Shown here one piece after another: positions 42,671-51,908 of a stretch of DNA of 64,000 bases. Location: contig CAZKFM010000010.1 of the NCBI GenBank assembly GCA_964552195.1, positions 1-64,000 on the forward strand. The letters are read 5' to 3'. The stretch's first letter is position 1. Each line of letters opens with the position of its first letter. The notes beneath the pieces were generated by a model. It was not told where the DNA came from, searched no databases, and saw only the letters and a program-made list of their open reading frames with translations. The position numbers were made by a program, and so were the translations under genes. The stretch is from CAZKAP01 sp964552195. GTDB lineage: Bacteria; Bacteroidota; Bacteroidia; Flavobacteriales; Flavobacteriaceae.

Positions 42671-43573
42671 GTGCTAAAGATTGCTTTCCACCCCATATAC
42701 AGGCACCCGTTGCCCGAGGGACATCGGTTTCCCATGATCAAATATGAATTGCTTCCCCAGCAATTGATTCATGAAGGCACCTGTACGGAAGAGAATTTCT
42801 TCAGACCCGGATTTCCGCCTCAAGAACCCATAACCCGTATTCACAAACCGACTTATGTCCGGCGTTTACTCGATCTTTCCCTGGAGCGCAGTGAGGTCCG
42901 TCGCATCGGTTTTCCACTTAGCCAGGAATTGGTCGATCGGGAGCAGATTATCGCCGACGGTACCATTCAGGGTGCAGAATTTGCCCTGGAGTTTGGTATC
43001 TCCATGAATATAGCCGGAGGCACCCACCACGCTTACAGCGACCGGGGAGAAGCTTTCTGCCTACTTAACGATCAGGCCATTGGAGCCCAGTATCTGCTGG
43101 ATTCAGGAAAAGCCCAAAAAATCCTGATCGTCGACCTTGATGTACACCAGGGTAATGGGACGGCAGAAATCTTTGCGAACCGGCCTGAGGTTTTCACTTT
43201 TTCCATGCACGGGAAAGCCAACTATCCCTTTCGGAAGGAAAAGTCCGACCTCGACATTCCCTTGGAAAAGGGAACGGACGACCGGACTTATCTCAACATA
43301 CTCTACAACGAATTACCACGCTTGATCGACCTGCATGAGCCCGACTTCGTATTTTACCTGTCGGGGGTAGATGTGGTTGCCACCGACAAGCTGGGCACCC
43401 TGGCTCTGAGCGAGCAGGGCTGCAAAGATCGGGACCGCTTCGTACTGGAGACCTGCAAACAACAGGAAATCCCGGTTCAGTGCAGCATGGGAGGCGGCTA
43501 CTCACCGGACATACGCGTTATAGTAGAGGCCCATTCCAATACGTTTCGCCTCGCTCAGGAAGTCTTTTTCTAG
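42671..43573 (+). CDS. Histone-deacetylase-superfamily deacetylase
   Basis: The product has 300 residues from a GTG start. The zinc-hydrolase motifs are GGTHHAYSDRGEAFCLLND (about 118-136), VDLDVHQGNGTAEIF (about 155-169, Asp and His ligands) and SGVDVVATDKLG (second Asp). In bacteria this class removes acyl groups from polyamines, acetoin-related compounds or proteins. The substrate cannot be read from the sequence. The last 4 bases overlap the convergent ssb-like gene. Confidence 0.9.
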   Translation: MLKIAFHPIYRHPLPEGHRFPMIKYELLPQQLIHEGTCTEENFFRPGFPPQEPITRIHKPTYVRRLLDLSLERSEVRRIGFPLSQELVDREQIIADGTIQGAEFALEFGISMNIAGGTHHAYSDRGEAFCLLNDQAIGAQYLLDSGKAQKILIVDLDVHQGNGTAEIFANRPEVFTFSMHGKANYPFRKEKSDLDIPLEKGTDDRTYLNILYNELPRLIDLHEPDFVFYLSGVDVVATDKLGTLALSEQGCKDRDRFVLETCKQQEIPVQCSMGGGYSPDIRVIVEAHSNTFRLAQEVFF

Positions 43574-43929
43574 TCCAATTCCCCTGCCGGTTTGGCCTCG
43601 CGGGTCAGGATAAGCAATTCGTTACACTTGATTTCGGTATAATACTTACGCTCCCCCTTTTCGTTCTCATATACCCGGGTAACCAGCTTGCCCTCTACCA
43701 TGACCTCCTTCCCTTTTGCAAGCAGGCTTTCGGCAATTTCGGCCAGTTTCCCCCAGCAGATCACCTGGTGCCATTCGGTTTCACTGACGCGCTCCCCCTC
43801 GGCATTCAGGTAGCTATCGTGCGTAGCTAAGGGAAAACGCGCCATCCTCCTACCCTTTTCGAAATTGCGAATCTCCGGGTCGCTACCCAGGTATCCGATG
43901 AGCTGAACCTTGTTCTTCAATGCATTCAT
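43570..43929 (-). CDS. Single-stranded-DNA-binding protein
   Basis: The product has 119 residues with an OB fold: MNALKNKVQLIGYLGSDPEIR, then VSETEWHQVICWGKLAE and LLAKGKEVMVEGKL, which matches SSB along its length. It lacks the long acidic C-terminal tail (DDDIPF) that recruits partners to the main SSB. This suggests a secondary or PriB-like SSB rather than the housekeeping one. It is convergent with the deacetylase gene. The gap on its other side (43930-44102) holds no gene. Confidence 0.88.
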   Translation of the reverse strand: MNALKNKVQLIGYLGSDPEIRNFEKGRRMARFPLATHDSYLNAEGERVSETEWHQVICWGKLAEIAESLLAKGKEVMVEGKLVTRVYENEKGERKYYTEIKCNELLILTREAKPAGELD

Positions 43930-44102
43930 GGTCCGTTTATTTTACAGATTTGACAATACAAACCTATGTCTGATCCAGTGTCAGAGTCGTATGTAAAACG
44001 GAAGTAATCGAAAGTAAACGTTTACCGGCACCGTACTGCCCCTAATACCCGCAGAAATAGGCCCATAAACACATGGGACCTATCTTTATCCTAAAAGGCC
44101 CC

Positions 44103-44493
44103 ATGAAAGAAAGTCATTTGGAAATCAGACGATTGTTAGTTATCGATGCCATCGGTGCGGGGGCTGTCTCTCGGGTTTTTATCGCTGGTACTACTACCTT
44201 ACAGGGAGTTCTTTGGTATGCCCTTACCCACAGCCCGCTTTCTTCTTGTAATGGCAGCACTCTGCCTCACCTATGATACACTTATCCTTCTGCTTGTTCG
44301 CCGGCCCAAGCCTGTATACGTTTACCTGATATCAAGAGCTAACTTCTGTTATGTAATGGTGCTGTTCGTTTTGGGTATATGGCATGTGGAATCGTTTAAG
44401 CGTATTGCATGGATATGGATCACCTTAGATATCACCATACTGGCTTTGCTTTTCAGGTATCAGATTTCTAAAATTCTGGCAATGCAGACCTGA
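44103..44493 (+). pseudogene. Small membrane protein, frameshifted in a TC repeat
   Basis: The frame from ATG 44103 reads MKESHLEIRRLLVIDAIGAGAVS. The continuation FLSLVLLPYREFFGMPLP up to ILAMQT (stop at 44493) is in another frame. The junction lies in TCTCTC at 44167-44172; with one TC fewer, a 129-residue protein with four membrane helices results. It resembles small flavobacterial membrane proteins of unknown function. As read the gene is broken. Sequencing error is possible; slippage at such a short repeat is less likely. Confidence 0.6.
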
Positions 44494-44541
44494 TGGTGGT
44501 GCATGCGACCTTCAGGTCGAAGATTTAATTTGGTTCCAAAA

Positions 44542-44898
44542 ATGCGAAAATGCGCAGTTTGCCGGGAAGAGATCAAAGGCAGGACGGATAAACGCTTTTG
44601 TTCGGATCAATGCCGTTCCACCTTTCACAATGCCCGTAATGCCCCGCTCAGGAGAGTTATGAGATCAACAGAACGGGAACTCCGCCGCAACTACGGCATA
44701 CTGGTGGAGTTATATCATACCCACGGCGACGAACCCATACCCAGGTCCACCCTCGACAGGCGAGGCTTCTCCTTCTGTCGTGTTACCGGGAGAGTGCCTG
44801 GCAACAAAAGGCAATTCTGGGTGTACAATATGGGATTTCGGCTGCTTGGCCGAGATCGCATACGAATATGGAGGGAGGGAATCTACTTCCAGGAATGA
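44542..44898 (+). CDS. Small zinc-finger protein (C-x2-C / C-x3-C)
   Basis: From ATG 44542 the product has 118 residues. The N-terminal zinc finger reads MRKCAVCREEIKGRTDKRFC followed by SDQCRSTFHN, the CxxC plus CxxxC arrangement of a widespread Bacteroidota family whose role is unknown. The remaining 80 residues are basic with a conserved SFCRVTGRV and QFWVYNMGFRLL ending. Nucleic-acid binding is plausible but inferred only from the zinc finger and charge. It is convergent with the CBS gene, overlapping by 16 bases. Confidence 0.78.
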   Translation: MRKCAVCREEIKGRTDKRFCSDQCRSTFHNARNAPLRRVMRSTERELRRNYGILVELYHTHGDEPIPRSTLDRRGFSFCRVTGRVPGNKRQFWVYNMGFRLLGRDRIRIWREGIYFQE

Positions 44899-45353
44899 CC
44901 GCTCAGCTTTAAAGCGGCTATAACAATATCCTTTCGGCTGATCTGGCCCACCAGTATTCCATCTTTCATGACCGGCAGACGGCGCCGATTGAATTTGGCG
45001 AAGGTATCGGCGGCATCGAATATGCTCATGTCATGAGGTATGGTCTGAACCTCGGTAGTCATAAACCTGGATACGCTCTTATCCAGTATGGGCTGGTTAA
45101 AATAGCGGCTCTCCGATATCTGCTTCATGCAGTCCGCTTCGGAAATGATGCCCACTAGGAACCCCTGATCATCAAGGACAGGACCTCCGGAAATGTTGTG
45201 GCTGGCGAATGCCTCCATCACTTCCAGTATGGACTGTTCGGGATGAAATGTTATGAGCTTTTTCGTCATATAGTCCGCAACCAGTATAGGTGCGTCATTA
45301 CCCTTCTTGGCAACGGACTTCGCCCGCGCCCCCTGAAAACTCTTAATGCCCAT
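44883..45353 (-). CDS. CBS-pair domain protein
   Basis: The product has 156 residues: a basic N-terminal leader (about 1-25) then two CBS motifs (VADYMTKKLITFHPEQSILEVM and VSRFMTTEVQTIPHDMSIFDAA, with DDQGFLVGIISEADCM and MKDGILVGQISRKDIV). CBS pairs bind adenosyl ligands such as AMP or SAM and regulate partner proteins. It is a stand-alone module, so the regulated partner is unknown. It is divergent from the M28 peptidase gene and shares an upstream region with it. Confidence 0.88.
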   Translation of the reverse strand: MGIKSFQGARAKSVAKKGNDAPILVADYMTKKLITFHPEQSILEVMEAFASHNISGGPVLDDQGFLVGIISEADCMKQISESRYFNQPILDKSVSRFMTTEVQTIPHDMSIFDAADTFAKFNRRRLPVMKDGILVGQISRKDIVIAALKLSGHSWK

Positions 45354-45430
45354 GTGCTTTTTTATTTAGGTATGCACATAATATAGTGAATTCTGGCGAA
45401 ATATTTAATTTAGACAACAAACCGGCCTTC

Positions 45431-47740
45431 ATGAAATTTACCCGCCCCACCCTGCTCCTGTTTATTGCCTTTGCCATTTATTGGAGTTTTGAGAGTCTGA
45501 CCCCCAGGGAGAGCGGCATGCTGGCCGTCGATCCGTCGCATTTCGATCTGGACCGGGCGAAATCCCACGTGGAGCAAATTTCGCGAAAACCGCATGCCGT
45601 TGGGTTCCCTGCACACGCGGAAGTAAGGGAATACCTGATCGGTGAACTCGAAAAGATGGGCCTCAGCGTTCAACTCCAGTCCGGCTACACCTCAGGGGAC
45701 TGGGCCAATGTGAGCCAGGCCGTAAATATATACGCACGTATAGAGGGGACCGGGGAAGGAGGCAAAGACCTGCTTTTACTCTCGCATTACGATAGCAGCC
45801 CGCATTCCTCCTACGGCGCCAGCGATGCCGGAAGCGGTGTGGCAACCATACTCGAAGGCGTTCGATCCTACCTGAATGAGGGTGTCCAACCTATCAATGA
45901 TATCATTATCCTGTTTACGGATGCCGAGGAACTAGGGCTCAATGGTGCAGACCTCTTTGCTAACCAACACCCTTGGACAGACCATATCGGGCTGATCCTC
46001 AATTTCGAGGCTCGGGGAAGCGGAGGGCCCAGCTTTATGCTATTGGAGACCAACCGGGGAAATCAACGTATGATCGAGGAATTCAAGAAAGCAGGGGTCC
46101 GCTTCCCCGTGGCCAATTCCCTGGCATACAGCATTTATAAACTCCTCCCTAATGATACGGATCTCACGGTTTTCCGCGAGGACCGGGACATAGAAGGCTT
46201 CAACTTTGCCTTTGTCGACGATCACTACCATTATCACACCTCCCTGGATACCCACGAAAATCTGGACCGCAGGACACTGGCCCATCAGGGGAGCTATCTC
46301 GCACCCCTACTCAGGCATTTTGCACAGGCGGATCTGACCGACATGAAAAGTCTGAATGACCAGGCCTATTACAACATGCCGTATTACGGGCTGGTGAGTT
46401 ACTCCTACGATCTGATCTGGCCCATGTTTTTCCTTGCCTTGTTCCTGTTCATCAGCCTGATGATCGTCGGCATAGTACGCAAGAAATTTAATTACAAAGA
46501 GGTGATCAAGGGCTTCCTTCCGCTCTTCGGCACGCTCCTGATCAACGGGGCCTTGGGTGTCTTTGCCTGGGGGGCGCTGAATAGCCTGTACCCAGGATAT
46601 GAGGACATGCTCCATGGCTTTACGTACAATGGTCATACCTATATCTACGCCTTCATTGCCTTCTCACTGGCCACCTGTTTCCTGGTATACAATCGTTTCT
46701 ACAGCCTGAAGAGCGCCAACCTGCTCATAGCCCCTATACTTCTCTGGCTGGTGCTGGTTGGCATGTTAAGCTATAAGCTTCCGGGCGCAAATTACTTCGT
46801 CATCCCGCTTTTCGCCCTGCTGGCCGGATTTCTGATGGCCATATGGGACAGGGACGAGAAAGGAAGCAGCCTTCCCTATAAATTTGTACTGACCCTCCCG
46901 GCCATATTCATCCTGGCACCTTCCATCTACATGTTTCCGGTAGCACTGGGGCTCAAAATGCTGGCCACGACCACCTTGTTGTTAAGCCTGGTATTTTTTG
47001 CCACCCTGCCTTTCTGGCATTCCCTGCGCATGATGACCCGACTGGGAGCCCTAAGCCTGCTCATGGGTTTCCTGTTCCTCTTCAAGGCACATTTACAGTC
47101 GGGATTCAACGATCGACGCCCCAAGCCCACCAGTCTGGTCTACCTGGTGGATATGGATGACCAAACGGCCCAATGGGCAACCTACGACAAAGTCCTTGAC
47201 GATTGGAACAGCCTGTACTTCCCCGAAGGAGAGGAAAAGTCCGAAACCTCTGAAAGTGATGTCCTGAGCAGCAAGTATCAAACCCGGTTTCGCAGGACAG
47301 CGCCGGCTCCTGTTAAAGAGATTTCGGGCCCCGAAGTCGAAATCCTGAAGGACACCCTCATCGATGGATTGCGTCAAATCAGCCTGAATATTCAATCATT
47401 CCGAACGATCAACAGGATAGACGTGTATGCCTCAGGCAATGAAATCATTGATGCACAAGTCAATGGGACAGAACTCGACTCCGATTTCCTGAAGTCGCGC
47501 AGGGGAAAAGAAGGTAATGCCAAACTCTTTACTCACTATGTGAGCAACAACGCTTCCTCGGAGGTAACCCTGGTGGTTTCGGATAATGGTCAGACGGTAG
47601 ATCTCGATATCTACGAGGCCTCTAACGATTTATTGACACATCCCCGGTTCAGTGTGGCGGGACGGCCGGGACGAGCCATCCCCATGCCGTTTGTCCTTAA
47701 CGACGCCATCATTGTGCACCGATCCTTTCGGATAGAATGA
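45431..47740 (+). CDS. M28-family metallopeptidase with multi-helix membrane domain
   Basis: From ATG 45431 the product has 769 residues. An N-terminal anchor (about 5-20) precedes an M28 zinc peptidase domain (about 45-310) with the metal and catalytic motifs LSHYDSSPHSSYGASDAGSG (His, Asp), LFTDAEELGLNGAD (Glu-Glu) and the terminal metal His in HYHTSLDTHENL. A membrane domain of about eight helices (roughly 325-560) and a C-terminal beta domain (about 560-769) follow, as in yeast Pff1-like vacuolar-type M28 proteins. It is probably an envelope aminopeptidase; substrate unknown. Confidence 0.9.
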   Translation: MKFTRPTLLLFIAFAIYWSFESLTPRESGMLAVDPSHFDLDRAKSHVEQISRKPHAVGFPAHAEVREYLIGELEKMGLSVQLQSGYTSGDWANVSQAVNIYARIEGTGEGGKDLLLLSHYDSSPHSSYGASDAGSGVATILEGVRSYLNEGVQPINDIIILFTDAEELGLNGADLFANQHPWTDHIGLILNFEARGSGGPSFMLLETNRGNQRMIEEFKKAGVRFPVANSLAYSIYKLLPNDTDLTVFREDRDIEGFNFAFVDDHYHYHTSLDTHENLDRRTLAHQGSYLAPLLRHFAQADLTDMKSLNDQAYYNMPYYGLVSYSYDLIWPMFFLALFLFISLMIVGIVRKKFNYKEVIKGFLPLFGTLLINGALGVFAWGALNSLYPGYEDMLHGFTYNGHTYIYAFIAFSLATCFLVYNRFYSLKSANLLIAPILLWLVLVGMLSYKLPGANYFVIPLFALLAGFLMAIWDRDEKGSSLPYKFVLTLPAIFILAPSIYMFPVALGLKMLATTTLLLSLVFFATLPFWHSLRMMTRLGALSLLMGFLFLFKAHLQSGFNDRRPKPTSLVYLVDMDDQTAQWATYDKVLDDWNSLYFPEGEEKSETSESDVLSSKYQTRFRRTAPAPVKEISGPEVEILKDTLIDGLRQISLNIQSFRTINRIDVYASGNEIIDAQVNGTELDSDFLKSRRGKEGNAKLFTHYVSNNASSEVTLVVSDNGQTVDLDIYEASNDLLTHPRFSVAGRPGRAIPMPFVLNDAIIVHRSFRIE

Positions 47741-47771
47741 CGATTACGTACAAACCTAAAAAGTTCGCGAA

Positions 47772-48581
47772 GTGAGTCCACGACCAACAGTAGGCATTAT
47801 TGGCCTGGGTTGGCTGGGCCTGCCGCTGGCGCTGGCCCTTCAACGTCAGGGATACGATGTATGGGGAACCACCACCCGCAAGGATGAACAAGATGAACTC
47901 AGCCGGCAGGGCCTGCAGGTATGGCAGTTGAGACTGGATGAGGATCGCGTTTATGAGGAGTCCTCCCTGGCCGAATTATGGAAGCAAACGGCTAGCTGTG
48001 TTCTCAATATTCCCCCGGGACTCAGGAAGTCTCCACCTGGCAGTTTCTTAAAGAAAATTCAGGCATTCACCGGGTATCTGAATCCCTACACTGATATCCG
48101 ACTGATTTTTGTCAGCAGCACTTCCGTTTTCGGAAGGGCTCAGGGTGCCGTCGACGAGACTACACTTCCGGAACCTGACAGTCCGGGGGGTGAGGAATTG
48201 TACCGTGCCGAGAAATGGATTCGCTCCTGGAGGCCGGAGACCACAATACTCCGACCTGGAGGGTTGATTGGACCCGACAGGCACCCCGTTTATTCACTTT
48301 CCGGTCGAGCGGGCCTCCGTGGAGGTCAGGACCCGATAAATCTGGTCCATCAGGAGGACTGCATCGCCATTGTACTCGAGATTCTGGACAAGGGTTACCT
48401 GGGAGAGTACGTACATGCTGTTTATCCCGAACACCCGACTCGAGAAGAATACTACACCAGAGCGGCCCTTAGCCGTGGGCTGCCTGCTCCGGAATTTGAG
48501 AATAATAGGGGCGAATCAGGCAAGGTTGTCCATAGTGCCTTCCTGTTGGAAAAGGGCTTTTCTTACACCCGGCCAATCTGA
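47772..48581 (+). CDS. NAD(P)-binding SDR-type epimerase-like protein
   Basis: The product has 269 residues from a GTG start. The N-terminal nucleotide-binding motif is VGIIGLGWLGLPLALALQ (GxxGxxG variant). The SDR-type core contains FVSSTSVFGRAQG and ELYRAEKWIRSW, the expected Ser and Tyr-x-x-x-Lys area, here with Tyr followed by RAEK. It resembles YeeZ-like SDR proteins rather than a classical sugar epimerase. The substrate is unknown. It starts 31 bases after the M28 gene. Confidence 0.8.
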   Translation: MSPRPTVGIIGLGWLGLPLALALQRQGYDVWGTTTRKDEQDELSRQGLQVWQLRLDEDRVYEESSLAELWKQTASCVLNIPPGLRKSPPGSFLKKIQAFTGYLNPYTDIRLIFVSSTSVFGRAQGAVDETTLPEPDSPGGEELYRAEKWIRSWRPETTILRPGGLIGPDRHPVYSLSGRAGLRGGQDPINLVHQEDCIAIVLEILDKGYLGEYVHAVYPEHPTREEYYTRAALSRGLPAPEFENNRGESGKVVHSAFLLEKGFSYTRPI

Positions 48582-48635
48582 ACCGTAAAGTCCTGAAAAC
48601 GGGCACTTTTTTAAGCATGGATACCTCAAAATATG

Positions 48636-48643
48636 TAGATTTG
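48636..48643 (+). promoter_or_regulatory. -7 element (TAGATTTG)
   Basis: A full consensus match 15 bases before the ATG at 48659. It overlaps the longer in-frame reading from 48617, which is therefore unlikely. Confidence 0.55.
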
Positions 48644-48658
48644 CCCAAAATTTTCAGG

Positions 48659-49366
48659 ATGAAAAAGTTTGTTTTCTTTTCCCTTACTGCCCTGGTCATG
48701 ACGTCCGCTTATGCTCAGAGCAAATCCGTACTCGAAGACCACTTCCGAAAGTACTACGCCCAGATGAGATCCCAGGGAGACGTTAACGGAGTAATCAGCG
48801 CCTTGACCCACATCCAGGTACTGAACCCATCCCAAAGCCGACTGGATACCATCGCGTATTTTTACCTGCAGAACAACCAGCCCGATTTGGCTTTGGAGAC
48901 CATAGGAACCGAGCGTAATGTGGCCGATTCGGATCTGGCCGTCCGAGTTAAAGGAATATCCCTGAAATCATTGAATCAGCTGGAACCCGCCATACAGCAG
49001 TTCGAAATACTGTTCAAGCGTGATCCTAATCCCTTCCTGGCCTACGAGCTGGCGAACCTGAAAATCCAAACGGGAAATTCGGGAGCCATTGACAACATCG
49101 AATACGGACTGGCCAACGCCACCGACGAGATGAAGCAGCAGTTCTTCGAGCGTCATCAACCTTACGAAGTTTCTATGAAGGCCGCGTTCACCTTCCTGAA
49201 AAGTCTGCACATACTGAATATGGATCAGAGCAAGGTGGACGATGCCATTGCCATAGTAGATCAGGCTCTGCAGCAAGCGCCCAATTTCTATCTCGCTCAA
49301 ATCACCAAGGAAGCCCTCGAAAAGAGGAAGAACGGTACGGCGGAAGGTTCTGTTCCAAAAGAATAG
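48659..49366 (+). CDS. Exported TPR-like hypothetical protein
   Basis: From ATG 48659 the product has 235 residues, with a signal peptide (MKKFVFFSLTALVMTSAYAQ). The rest is predicted all-helical with TPR-like pairs: LNPSQSRLDTIAYFYLQNNQ, LKSLNQLEPAIQQFEILFKR and DDAIAIVDQALQQAPNFYLA. No enzymatic motif is visible. It is likely a periplasmic adaptor. It converges with a SnoaL-like gene 4 bases away. Confidence 0.75.
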   Translation: MKKFVFFSLTALVMTSAYAQSKSVLEDHFRKYYAQMRSQGDVNGVISALTHIQVLNPSQSRLDTIAYFYLQNNQPDLALETIGTERNVADSDLAVRVKGISLKSLNQLEPAIQQFEILFKRDPNPFLAYELANLKIQTGNSGAIDNIEYGLANATDEMKQQFFERHQPYEVSMKAAFTFLKSLHILNMDQSKVDDAIAIVDQALQQAPNFYLAQITKEALEKRKNGTAEGSVPKE

Positions 49367-49370
49367 TTCC

Positions 49371-49880
49371 CTACTCCTTAGCGGACCTCATTTCCCGAAC
49401 TAGAGCCCTATCGTGCTCCCCTTTCATTTGTAACAATGAGTCGACTTGCTCGTTGGGTACGGCTATGGATAGCACATATTGGTATATTTTCCAGCCATCC
49501 GGCCCCTTTCGAAGTACCCCGGAGCCACGACATAGGCCCATCTGCGTTTCCAGCAATTCATCGAACCAGGACATGTCAGGCTCCGCACCGAAATAAATAT
49601 GCCGCTCTACCGGAGTGAAGTTCCAGGCCTTTCCGCTTTCGAAATAGGGCCTACTAAAGGATTTGAAAGATTCGTAGTCCCAGTATTCAGAGGCATCGGT
49701 ACCCAGGAATACGGATTCCGGGGCCATGAGACTGAAGTAGGTCTCGAAGTCTGCCTCAGAAGCCGCTTTGTGCCAGTGGTCCAGTAACTGGCCGACTTCG
49801 GCTCTATCCTCTTCCTGCGCCTGAATGACAAGTGGCTGTGCCATAAGTATAATAACAAGGATGGTAAATGCCGTTTTCAT
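49371..49880 (-). CDS. Exported SnoaL/NTF2-like protein
   Basis: The product has 169 residues with a signal peptide (about 1-21, ending VIQAQ). The NTF2-like fold starts at VGQLLDHWHKAASEADFETYF and continues with a conserved ESVFLGTDASEYWDYESF block and GSGVLRKGPDGWKIYQYVLS. Many periplasmic NTF2-like proteins bind or turn over small molecules; none is indicated here. The start codon overlaps the end of the upstream lipoprotein gene by 4 bases, so the two are co-translated. Confidence 0.83.
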   Translation of the reverse strand: MKTAFTILVIILMAQPLVIQAQEEDRAEVGQLLDHWHKAASEADFETYFSLMAPESVFLGTDASEYWDYESFKSFSRPYFESGKAWNFTPVERHIYFGAEPDMSWFDELLETQMGLCRGSGVLRKGPDGWKIYQYVLSIAVPNEQVDSLLQMKGEHDRALVREMRSAKE

Positions 49881-50386
49881 CGTTCTATGAGTTGAAGGGT
49901 ATCGAGTTTATTCTTGAGGACCTGATTCATTTGTGCACGCATCGCATTATAGGAGCCTGAGAGTTCGTCCACAGTTCGAGTGATGGAATCCCTGTTGCTC
50001 AGTTCCCACTTCAGTTTGAGAAGCATGGTTTGGACCACTTTTTGTCTGCTCCTGACCGAAGTCCGATCGAATGCCTCGGGATAGCCTTCTCTGAGCAGAT
50101 TTCCTTCCTTTTCCAGCAGGTCGTTAACCGCCAGCTTCATCTCCTCTTCACTGTTCGCACGTGCCAACAGGTCGAAACTCCGCTCGAATTCCATGAAGGT
50201 CTTCCAGCCATTCGTAATCTGACTGGCCTCCTCGCTTAAAGGTATTTTTCGGGGCCGGTTCCAGTAGGCTGAAGAGTTTTCCTGGTTAGTCTCTGACTGC
50301 AAATCCCCGGGAGAAGATATTCCATCCTGTCTGCAGGAAAGCAACAGAAAAAACAGGCCAAAAGCCCATGTAAACGATCGAATCAT
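49877..50386 (-). CDS. Hypothetical lipoprotein
   Basis: The product has 169 residues. A lipoprotein signal (FFLLLSC, lipidated Cys18) is followed by a polar linker rich in Ser, Gln and Asn, then a helical region (about 50-169) with the charged segments TFMEFERSFDLLARANSEEEM and QVLKNKLDTLQLIER. I do not recognise the family. It is translationally coupled to the SnoaL-like gene and divergent from the threonine dehydrogenase gene. Confidence 0.65.
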   Translation of the reverse strand: MIRSFTWAFGLFFLLLSCRQDGISSPGDLQSETNQENSSAYWNRPRKIPLSEEASQITNGWKTFMEFERSFDLLARANSEEEMKLAVNDLLEKEGNLLREGYPEAFDRTSVRSRQKVVQTMLLKLKWELSNRDSITRTVDELSGSYNAMRAQMNQVLKNKLDTLQLIER

Positions 50387-50402
50387 ACTAGCTAAGTTAC
50401 GT

Positions 50403-50410
50403 TATCTTTG
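50403..50410 (+). promoter_or_regulatory. -7 element (TATCTTTG) of the L-threonine dehydrogenase gene
   Basis: A full consensus match 25 bases before the ATG at 50436. Confidence 0.55.
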
Positions 50411-50435
50411 CCGGAGGAAATCAGCGCTTCACAAC

Positions 50436-51377
50436 ATGGCTCGCGTACTCATCATCGGATGTAATGGACAGATCGGAACCGAACTCACCTTAAGATTGAG
50501 GCAACTATACGGGAATGATGAGGTAGTGGGTGCCGACATTCAGCCGGTTAAAGAAGAGCTGCAGAATGGCCCTTTTCGCAGGCTGGATGCAACCGACCGG
50601 ACCGCGGTCGAGAAGGCAATCGAATCCTTCGGCATTACGGAGGTCTATTTGATGGCTGCCTTACTGAGTGCCAAGGGAGAACAGCTGCCACAGCTCACCT
50701 GGGAAATTAACATGAAGAGTCTATTGATCGGACTGGAGCTGGCCGCATCCCGGAAATTCAGACTATTCTGGCCATCGAGCATTGCCGTTTTTGGCCCCGG
50801 AAGCGCAACGGATGATACCCCGCAGGACACCGTTATGGACCCCACTACCGTCTATGGGATTAGTAAACTGGCCGGTGAACGCTGGTGCGCATACTACCGG
50901 AAAAAATTCGGTGTCGACGTACGTAGCGTTCGTTATCCGGGTCTTATCAGTTGGAAGGCCGCTCCGGGAGGCGGGACCACCGATTACTCCATCGATATGT
51001 TCGTACACGCCACACAAGGCCTTTCCTATGATTGTTACCTCAGGAAAGACACCTGCCTACCGATGATGTACATGGACGATGCCATTGAAGGAACCATAGC
51101 ATTGATGGATACCGAACTGGATGGCAACCGCCCTTTTATCTCGTATAACCTTCAGGGATTCAGTTGTACACCGGAGTCTTTGGCCGAGGAAATTCGCAAG
51201 GAATTCCCGGATTTCCAGGTGTCCTATGCCCCGGATTTCCGGCAGGAGATCGCCGATACCTGGCCCAATAGCGTGGCGGATCGTGAGGCCCGGGAGCATT
51301 GGGGATGGCAACCCGAATTCGGCCTGGAAGAAACAGTACGGCAAATGATTTCGGGGCTTAAGACGGCTGTCAATTAA
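50436..51377 (+). CDS. tdh: Short-chain L-threonine 3-dehydrogenase (GalE-like)
   Basis: The product has 313 residues. The Rossmann start is VLIIGCNGQIGTELTLRL, the catalytic Ser/Tyr/Lys region is WPSSIAVFGPGS and VYGISKLAGERW, and later YPGLISWKAAPGGGTTDYS and DTCLPMMYMDDAIEG are characteristic of the UDP-galactose-epimerase-like threonine dehydrogenases known from Flavobacterium. It oxidises L-threonine to 2-amino-3-ketobutyrate with NAD. The usual next enzyme, glycine C-acetyltransferase, is not in the window. Confidence 0.9.
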   Translation: MARVLIIGCNGQIGTELTLRLRQLYGNDEVVGADIQPVKEELQNGPFRRLDATDRTAVEKAIESFGITEVYLMAALLSAKGEQLPQLTWEINMKSLLIGLELAASRKFRLFWPSSIAVFGPGSATDDTPQDTVMDPTTVYGISKLAGERWCAYYRKKFGVDVRSVRYPGLISWKAAPGGGTTDYSIDMFVHATQGLSYDCYLRKDTCLPMMYMDDAIEGTIALMDTELDGNRPFISYNLQGFSCTPESLAEEIRKEFPDFQVSYAPDFRQEIADTWPNSVADREAREHWGWQPEFGLEETVRQMISGLKTAVN

Positions 51378-51796
51378 GGCAGCAGGCGATAGGTTAGCAG
51401 GGGTGCATCGCAGGCAATGGCGGTGTTGCGAATCAGTTCGCTTTCGAACGTATAGGTTTCCTCCCTTAGATGCCCGCAATAGATGATGAAGGGATCCTCA
51501 CTCGTATAAGTCAGGGTGAGAAGCTCTGTTCCAACCTCCCCTGTGATCGTATATTGGCCCTCTCCTATTAGGGTCTCACCTTCCTGCACCGTTAGTTTCT
51601 TAAAACTCCCGTCAGCATTCAATTCGATCCGTTCCTGCCATTCCATATCGCCCCCCGTAAGGATTACTCCCGTGCGAGGTATTTCCATCGAGACCAGTGC
51701 GTAGGTTTCGGGCAGAACGACCTAATCCTCTCCATCCGTCGAACAGGAATGTATAAGGAATAGTAAAGCAAGTATAAATACAGATCTGTGATACAC
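51374..51796 (-). pseudogene. Lipoprotein gene interrupted by an in-frame amber stop
   Basis: From a GTG at 51796 the frame reads a lipoprotein signal (VYHRSVFILALLFLIHSC, then STDGED), then TAG at 51722-51724. After the stop the same frame continues VVLPETYALVS and on to the end (LLTYRLLP), 115 more residues of a small beta-rich domain. The signal and the domain fit together, so this looks like one gene with a nonsense mutation. An ATG at 51688 could start a 104-residue cytoplasmic remnant. TAG is a normal stop in other genes here, so reassignment is unlikely. Confidence 0.6.
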
Positions 51797-51908
51797 GGTC
51801 TATTCTAAATCAACTACCATTAAGCTATAACACGGATGCTAAAAACACAAGTAAGCACCCATGCCTGTTAGATTTAGTAATTTAACTGCACAATAAAAAT
51901 CATACCCC

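Noticed and set aside
51722..51724. Reassigned TAG codon as an explanation for broken genes
   Set aside because: mfd, the gene ending at 28080 and the gene ending at 29638 use TAG as a normal stop, so general reassignment is not supported.
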